From contig NC_080043.1 of NCBI RefSeq assembly GCF_012489685.1, positions 59,889,283 to 59,953,282 of the forward strand: a DNA stretch of 64,000 bases, given 5' to 3'. This DNA comes from Lotus japonicus (lineage: Eukaryota > Streptophyta > Magnoliopsida > Fabales > Fabaceae). This document shows, one piece after another, positions 54,625 to 64,000 of the stretch. Position numbers and translations under genes: made by a program. The stretch's first letter is position 1, and each line of letters opens with the position of its first letter. Below the pieces are notes generated by a model. The model made no database searches, was not told the DNA's origin, and worked only from the letters and a program-made list of their open reading frames with translations.

Positions 54625-55869
54625 TGAAGGTATGAAAAACGATAGAAAGGGGGGGTTTGAATAGCGTTTTCAATCTAAAACCTTTCTCACTTGAGATTTT
54701 AACAAATCTCTTCAAACACCAAAGATAAATGTGCTAAGATAAGAGTTGAGGAAAGCACACAATGATTTTATCCTGGTTCACTTGATAAATACCTCAAGCT
54801 AATCCAGCCCACCCGTTAAGGTGATTTCTTCCTTCTTAGAATGAAGGCAATCCACTGATCAGAGTTTGTTACAACTGCACTTGCTACCTGCAAAGTGACT
54901 AACAATACACTGACTTAGCTATCACTAAGATTCACTCTCTTAGTCTTCTCAAGGATCCGATCAACCTTGGTCTCCTTAAGGAAAAACAAACAACTGTTTG
55001 AAAGTTTTTTGGTTTACAAAGAAATGCTTCTCAGAAAGCTAATAGTAAACACAATTAGTACAATGTGAAGAAAGATTGCTTTGAAAGAATATTTGAATTT
55101 TGCGTGAGCTTGACAAAGTTTCTTCAGGCGGCATCTTTCATCTTCGGCCTCTTTATATACTCCAAGGAATTAGGTTTGGAAGTTTGCATGGAATGCTACC
55201 GTTGGAGGGCAGATCTGGGTTTTCCAGGTTCTGCTGTGGCTGAATAAGTTAGGTAAGGTCGTCAGGAATGGTACAATTGCTTTTGTACTTTGGATAGTGA
55301 GATGACCTTTATCCTAGTTGACTTCTGATCAGAGTGAAGCTTCATATTGGAACTTGTGAAGCTTGGTGATCAGAGTCAGAAGGAAGCTTGGATCCTCTGA
55401 CCTTTGTACCTTCTGCTTGTGGACTCAGAGGAGAAGTACTTGGTCTTTAGAGCGAGCATACTCTTGGACTTCAGAATCTTCACTACTCAGCTTCAGGACC
55501 TTCAGAGCTTCTGGACCTTCAGAGCTCCTGATCCTTCAGAGCTTCTGATCCTTTAGAGCTTCTGATCCTTCAGAGCTTCTGATTCTTCAGAGCTTCTAGT
55601 GAGCTGAATCCATATCAGAGCTTTATGATCTTCAGATCTTCTGAAGCTTGATCTACTGTTCAGATTGACCATAGCACGTGCGAAAGCGTTGCGGATGTTA
55701 CTCTTTTAGCAAAGTGCTTCTGAATTATGTGAAATAAGACCAGAGTCATGTCCTGTCATTAGAACACTCAGAAAACAACGTTAGAGTACCATAATTGTTC
55801 ATACACAATAGATAACATGTAATCATCAAAACATAGAGTTGTACTACTAGATCAAAACTTGATCTTACA
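54625..55869 (-). mobile_element. Solo LTR of the C2 family
   Basis: Its 1245 bp have the same ends as the C2 LTR and are flanked by a perfect ATAGC (54620-54624, 55870-55874). There is one LTR and no internal region, so unequal recombination has removed the rest. The TATA box is at 55151-55159 (minus strand). Confidence 0.93.
55484..55595. repeat. 17-bp minisatellite in the C2-family solo LTR
   Basis: About six units of the type GATCCTTCAGAGCTTCT occur head to tail. The same stretch in C2 (20716-20775, 31321-31375) and C4 (49010-49080) has fewer or altered units. Confidence 0.85.
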
Positions 55870-55874
55870 ATAGC

Positions 55875-57239
55875 CACTTCATCAGTCTTGAGAATCTGAG
55901 GATGTTGCTTGATAATGATCCCAGTAAGAAGTGAGGGAAAAGAAACACGCAGCTTCACAACACAAGTATCAGCATGCTTCAAGGTCTGCTAAAAAACAAA
56001 AGCACTAAAATCAAATGCAATAGACTTGCCAATCCTATAGATCAACTTGGCAAGGGTTGCAGAAACACCAGAGGTATGCTGAGTAAGAACCCAATTCACA
56101 GCACCAATCCTATTAAGGATTGCATACTTCACACTAAGATTTCCAACGGACAACAATCTCTTGATGGGCCACTTCTTCACATGTCCAGCAGTAAGTTCCT
56201 TGGCAACATCATCCATGGAAACTTCCTCATCAGCAAATTCAATGGCACTTCTTCCAAGTGTTTGATTTATCACAGCAGGTGAGAACACAACACATTCAGC
56301 CCTCACAAAAACCTTCCTGAATTCATCACTCTCAGGAAGTCCAACATCCACAGAGAGATTCACCAAGAATTCTTTCACAAGCTTCTCATAGCACCTTCCA
56401 ACATTCTGGATAGTCTTCATCAGACCTGCTTTTTCAATAAGTGCAATAACATCTCTGCATTCAAGAACATCAGGGACAACTTCCCTTTCCTTGGCCATTC
56501 TTCTCTTACAAACAAACTTCCACTTCTAAACATTCTCTTCCAAGTGAAAAGACACTTTATCAATAGGAACAGCAGGAACATTTTGAGGAATACGCTTACC
56601 AGAAAACTTCTTTTTCTCAGAGGGTCAAATGTCCTGGACATCGGCTTCAGCATCTGACTCAGAATCTTCAACATCAACTGGAATCTTCCTTTTCTTCTTC
56701 TCACTTGGAGTCTTGATTTGTAGGTTACAGGAGATGACTTGGATCTCTTTGGAGAAGTAGGAGTGACTTTAGGAGTAGAGACCCTTCTTTTTCTTTTTAT
56801 CCTTGCAACAACGCTATCAGGAATGGACTTAACTAGGGGCACATCATCAGAATCATCATCAGAGATGTCCTGAACAAGACCTTGAGAAGAAGTGGACGAA
56901 CCCAAACCTAAATCTCCTCCCAGCTTTCCAATTCCGCTGCACGAAGTGCTTCCCAATCCTCCCAATCTTTGTGAAAAGGGCTATGATTTGGGGATATCCC
57001 ACCAATATCTCCAAATCAGAAATCCCATCGATAAATAGAGGAAAAATCCCAAGAGGTCGCAACTCAATCCTCCATGCAGCTTCCCCCTTCGCCCTCTCTG
57101 CTTCATCTTCGTCATCCACGTCGTCTTGTTGAGAAGAGTCGTCGTCGCCCCTCGCAGTGCCTTCGGTCTTGGTTGACGACGTAAGAATGCCAAGTTCATG
57201 AGGAACCCTAGCAGAGGAAAGGGTCGAAAGTTTTGCCAT
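55875..57239 (-). pseudogene. C5 env-like / plant-transposon-protein ORF, N-terminal part
   Basis: It starts MAKLSTLSSARVPHELG at 57239, then an acidic segment, and a Lys/Ser-rich segment in shifted frames (56420-56965). The conserved domain is open at 55989-56498: ECRDVIALIEKAGLMKTI, YEKLVKEFLVNLSVDV, SPAVINQTLGRSAI, SVKYAILNRIGAVNW and LAKLIYRIGKSIAFDFSAFVF. This last part matches in layout the C1 domain (KEFYDCAV...VAEALDVSL...MWNYLINFLD). At least two shifts break it upstream, and the solo LTR cuts it downstream. Confidence 0.65.
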
Positions 57240-57320
57240 TGTTCCTAAATTTGAAAGAAAATTTATAAGAAAATTATGCATAAAAAATCCACAGAAAAAA
57301 TCTGTAGAAATAAACATTTT

Positions 57321-57490
57321 TTAAGTAGTGATGGATGTTGTACCAAGTAGTTATGCTCGATTAGAGGTTTATCTTGCGGGGTGATTTGAAATGGATACTT
57401 GCTTGGTTGTATTCATGTTCTGTTGCAACTCCTTAATCTCTAGTTTTGTTGTTTTTTCTATTGGTTCAATAGTCTCCTATTGTATTCATG
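57321..57490. other. Unassigned AT-rich stretch
   Basis: This is the first sequence right of the retrotransposon nest. No gene, repeat or element end is recognised. Confidence 0.5.
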
Positions 57491-58919
57491 AACTTTTACT
57501 TATATATTGTCATTTAACCATTCTTTCTCTAAAACTTTCTACCCTTAAGCTCTCTCTGTGAATTGGCTCTGCATGGGTGGCCTCTGCCCCGTTCAGGTGC
57601 GGTGGAAACCCTTTATTGAACCTTCCTTTTCGTTTTCTCCCCTTTCCTTTCCTTACCTTGACTTAATTTCTCTCTCACTAGGATCGACCCCTCCCTTGCG
57701 CCGCCCCATCGTTTTTTCTCCTTCCCTTTTTCGTCATACTTGCCTCCCAGAGTCTCAACATTATTTATTTTATGCTGAGGTCATGGTTCACTTCGAATTT
57801 GGCTTTGATGGGGCTTTTTTCCGTTCTGATCTGGCTCTAATGGGTTTGGTGGTGGCTGGCTTGTTTGTGGGTGTTGGCACTGGTTCTCGGGGCGTGTTGC
57901 GGTTCATCTGGGCGCATCGTTCTAGGTGTGGGGCGGTCGGGTTCCCGTTTCTCCAGCCAAGCCTCTTGGTGTTCCAAGAACTCGATATGAATTGTTCCAC
58001 ATAGCCCACAAGGTCCCAGTTCGGGATACTCCTTATGTCAGAGAAAAAAATGTTTAGTTGATTCCTTGTAGAAAAAAATGTTGCGGTTGTACTTGATTCA
58101 ACAATGGTTGACTTTCAATGGAAAGCGCATGAAGACTGTAAAAAATCAAGAGTCAAGTCTCTGTGGAGCAAGAAGCCACTATATTACTGGGAAATTTGGG
58201 ATGGACATTGATGCAGTAAAAAAACTACATAAAAGCAAACTTGAAGCTTCCTGAGCCGTGTTTTTGGGTTCATTTCGGTTTGGTGTTGAATGTTGTTTAT
58301 TCTTCTTTGTCTTTCTGGTGATTCTTCCAACTTTGTTCGTGATGTGTTGGAAGGTGGAGTTATGGATGAAGACACAGTACATCTGTTGTTGTGTTGGTCG
58401 TTGTCACAGATCTGTTTTGGGGGATATGGTTTTGGGCTTCTGGAGTGCTGCTCGAGGTCGACAGTGAAGGTCGGGCCGACTATGTGCTGATCAGGAACGT
58501 TGTCGGGTGTTGTTCCCATTAGGTTTTTATGATTTCGCTTTCGGGTTGATGTCTTGTGCTGGTTTGCATCCCCTCCAATTACAAGATGAGCTCTGTTTTT
58601 GTTGGGTTATGTGACTTTTCTTTGCAACATATCGGTCCTAGACAGATGCTCCTTCTCATTGGTCATTTAATGTTTTATCTGGGTTTGGATCTTGTCAATG
58701 TCACTTGCAATTTTTCCTGCATTTTGTGCAGGGTAGGTGTTTTATTAGGTGTTAGAATTCTAAAGTTATATCTTTGAGCGCACCAAAACAATTTGATTTT
58801 TAGGTATTTATGTGTAATGTTGGAGGAGATTATGCTCGCTTTGTTGAGTTTTGTTTGTACAATTAACCATTCCATCTAATAAAAAATTTTCTTACAAAAA
58901 CAAAAACTTTTACTTGTAT
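57491..58919 (+). mobile_element. Retroposed sequence (LINE-like or retrocopy) with target duplication
   Basis: AACTTTTACTTATAT at 57491-57505 is repeated with one change at 58905-58919. The right copy is preceded by a TAATAAAAAATTTTCTTACAAAAACAAAA tail region, that is, a poly(A) signal plus A-rich end. This is the signature of target-primed reverse transcription. The body is about 1.4 kb. It begins with T- and C-rich sequence and an open frame of 148 codons at 57558-58004 that starts near the left end. No RT or endonuclease motif is seen, so it is either a non-autonomous LINE relative or a retrocopy of an unknown transcript. Confidence 0.55.
57558..58004 (+). CDS. Open frame in the retroposed sequence, 148 codons, unknown
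   Basis: It starts MNWLCMGGLCPVQVRWK. The middle is Ser/Pro/Leu-rich, followed by a hydrophobic part (LALMGLVVAGLFVGVGTG) that could span a membrane. No family is recognised. It lies inside the retroposed sequence, starting about 50 bp from its left end. Composition is richer in G and C than the flanks. It may be coding in the source transcript, or chance. Confidence 0.25.
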   Translation: MNWLCMGGLCPVQVRWKPFIEPSFSFSPLSFPYLDLISLSLGSTPPLRRPIVFSPSLFRHTCLPESQHYLFYAEVMVHFEFGFDGAFFRSDLALMGLVVAGLFVGVGTGSRGVLRFIWAHRSRCGAVGFPFLQPSLLVFQELDMNCST

Positions 58920-59289
58920 TGGGTTAAAGTACCTCTTGTACGTCTAGTCAATTTATCTTTCGCTTTATAAAAACAATGTGAAGGTGAAATTGGCCATAAA
59001 GTACAGGAAAAAAAAGTGAAGGATTTAATTAGGTGCATTCACCTTTCATGCAACTTTGTAAAACCAAGCCACCATAGACCATGTTATTTCTCATGTTGTG
59101 AAGGACAAAAATTAATTTCATTCTTTTTACGGGAACCTAATCCATATTTTTTTAGAAGAGGCACATACAAAGAAATGCACATAAATATATGGCAAAGTAG
59201 CTATCATTAAAAGAATACAATTTCCTTCGACTTTGAGAATGAAGGAGAATGATCATATAATCACTGGAAGCTTAACTTGAATGATGTAT
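58920..59289. other. 3' flank of the beta-glucosidase gene
   Basis: This is AT-rich intergenic sequence between the retroposon and the end of the GH1 transcript. No coding sequence is seen. Confidence 0.6.
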
Positions 59290-59295
59290 TTTATT
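59290..59295 (-). terminator. Poly(A) signal of the GH1 gene
   Basis: AATAAA on the minus strand lies about 34 nt after the TAG stop. Confidence 0.55.
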
Positions 59296-59328
59296 ACATA
59301 ATTTATAGAACCGTTAGTCATCCAAAGT

Positions 59329-63567
<4,239 letters not shown>

Positions 63568-64000
63568 CTGTATATTATCATCACAATCATTTAAAGAAAT
63601 TTGATTTGAACCCTTGAAAATCTTAATCAAGTGGTTAAAAAATGAAAGAAATATTCTAGTTGCTATTACCACCTTATATTTATTTAAGAGAAGATAATTT
63701 ATACTATTTTTTAACTCATATTATGCCGTGTAAGCCCCATACGTTTCCCAATTTTCAAGGAAATATTTCAAATAGATTATGATAAACAAATTCTTAACTC
63801 AGGTATTATTAATTTCAAAAGGGAAAGAGGTATGTAATTGCTGGTTAGTATTCATGTGTGTGCTCTGGGCACTAGTGAATTGATGTTTTTGTTGGTTGAG
63901 GGTGCTTCCTTTTCAGATTGTACCGGTACATTGCTCGTAATTAATTTGTAAGTATAAAATTTGTAAGGGGTTGTCTAAATGAACCATGATAAATTTTGCA
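63568..64000 (-). other. Intron 1 of GH1 or upstream sequence
   Basis: The minus strand ends in ATATACAG before exon 2, a proper acceptor. No GFIFGTASSAYQ-type exon and no signal-peptide ATG is found here, so intron 1 is longer than 430 bp and exon 1 lies beyond the window, if it exists. Nothing else is recognised. Confidence 0.55.

Larger units (their letters stand above)
52875..57320 (-). mobile_element. Truncated copia element C5 (minus strand)
   Basis: 3' LTR about 52875-53724, polypurine tract 53725-53737, then an env-like region to 57317, with a solo LTR inserted at 54625. Gag, pol and the 5' LTR are absent; the element stops just upstream of the env-like start codon. So it is a 3' fragment. 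The LTR differs from those of C1 and C2. SIRE-like by its polypurine tract and env-like ORF. Confidence 0.75.

Noticed and set aside
59016..59210. 64-codon ORF after the retroposon
   Set aside because: It is AT-rich chance frame in the 3' flank of the GH1 gene, with no supporting signal.

Overview
The window is plant nuclear DNA, and the gene content and transposon families point to a papilionoid legume; Lotus or a close relative is plausible but is inference. About 57 kb (1-57320) is a nest of LTR retrotransposons. The only recognisable host gene is a multi-exon family 1 beta-glucosidase (GH1) on the minus strand at 59329-63567; its first exon is not in the window.

Nest, outermost to innermost. 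(i) An old, degraded Ty1/copia element, C3, has its LTR split into 1546-2767 and 46911-47282 and a PBS at 47285. (ii) Inside it lies a chimera flanked by ATAAT: a 2.6-kb chromovirus-type LTR (2768-5892, resumed 45632-46496) joined directly to the internal part and 3' LTR of a Cassandra-like miniature element with a 5S-rRNA-like segment (46497-46905). (iii) Inside that LTR lie a 1.39-kb TG...CA solo element (3930-5315) and copia element C1 (5893-45626). (iv) Inside C1 lie an Athila-type Ty3/gypsy element (5989-19186), copia element C2 on the minus strand (19745-31645), a 2.5-kb solo LTR (33266-35759) and a second 1.29-kb TG...CA element (41747-43035). (v) Inside the Athila reverse transcriptase lies a 4.16-kb solo LTR (10109-14265). 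Most of these insertions show 5-bp target duplications, and several empty sites can be read from a second copy of the target within the window. To the right, C3 internal sequence is cut by a truncated C2-type element (C4, 48153-about 52870). C4 is cut by a truncated copia element (C5, about 52875-57320), which itself holds a perfect solo LTR (54625-55869).

The copia elements are SIRE/Maximus-like: initiator-Met PBS, AAAGGGGGAGAT polypurine tract, gag-pol, and a long env-like/plant-transposon-protein ORF between pol and the 3' LTR. All are broken by stops, shifts or insertions. The most interesting signal is in C2 and C4. On the strand opposite to the retroelement genes, between the env-like ORF and the 3' LTR, both carry a small transcription unit: a TATA box 63 nt before the ATG, a 129-codon ORF encoding a charged, probably helical protein, and AATAAA-like signals after it.

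Right of the nest, 57506-58904 is a retroposed sequence with an A-rich tail and a 15-bp imperfect target duplication. It is followed by the beta-glucosidase gene. Twelve exons of that gene keep reading frame and splice sites throughout, with both catalytic glutamates, so this part looks functional. Its introns hold small transposon insertions.
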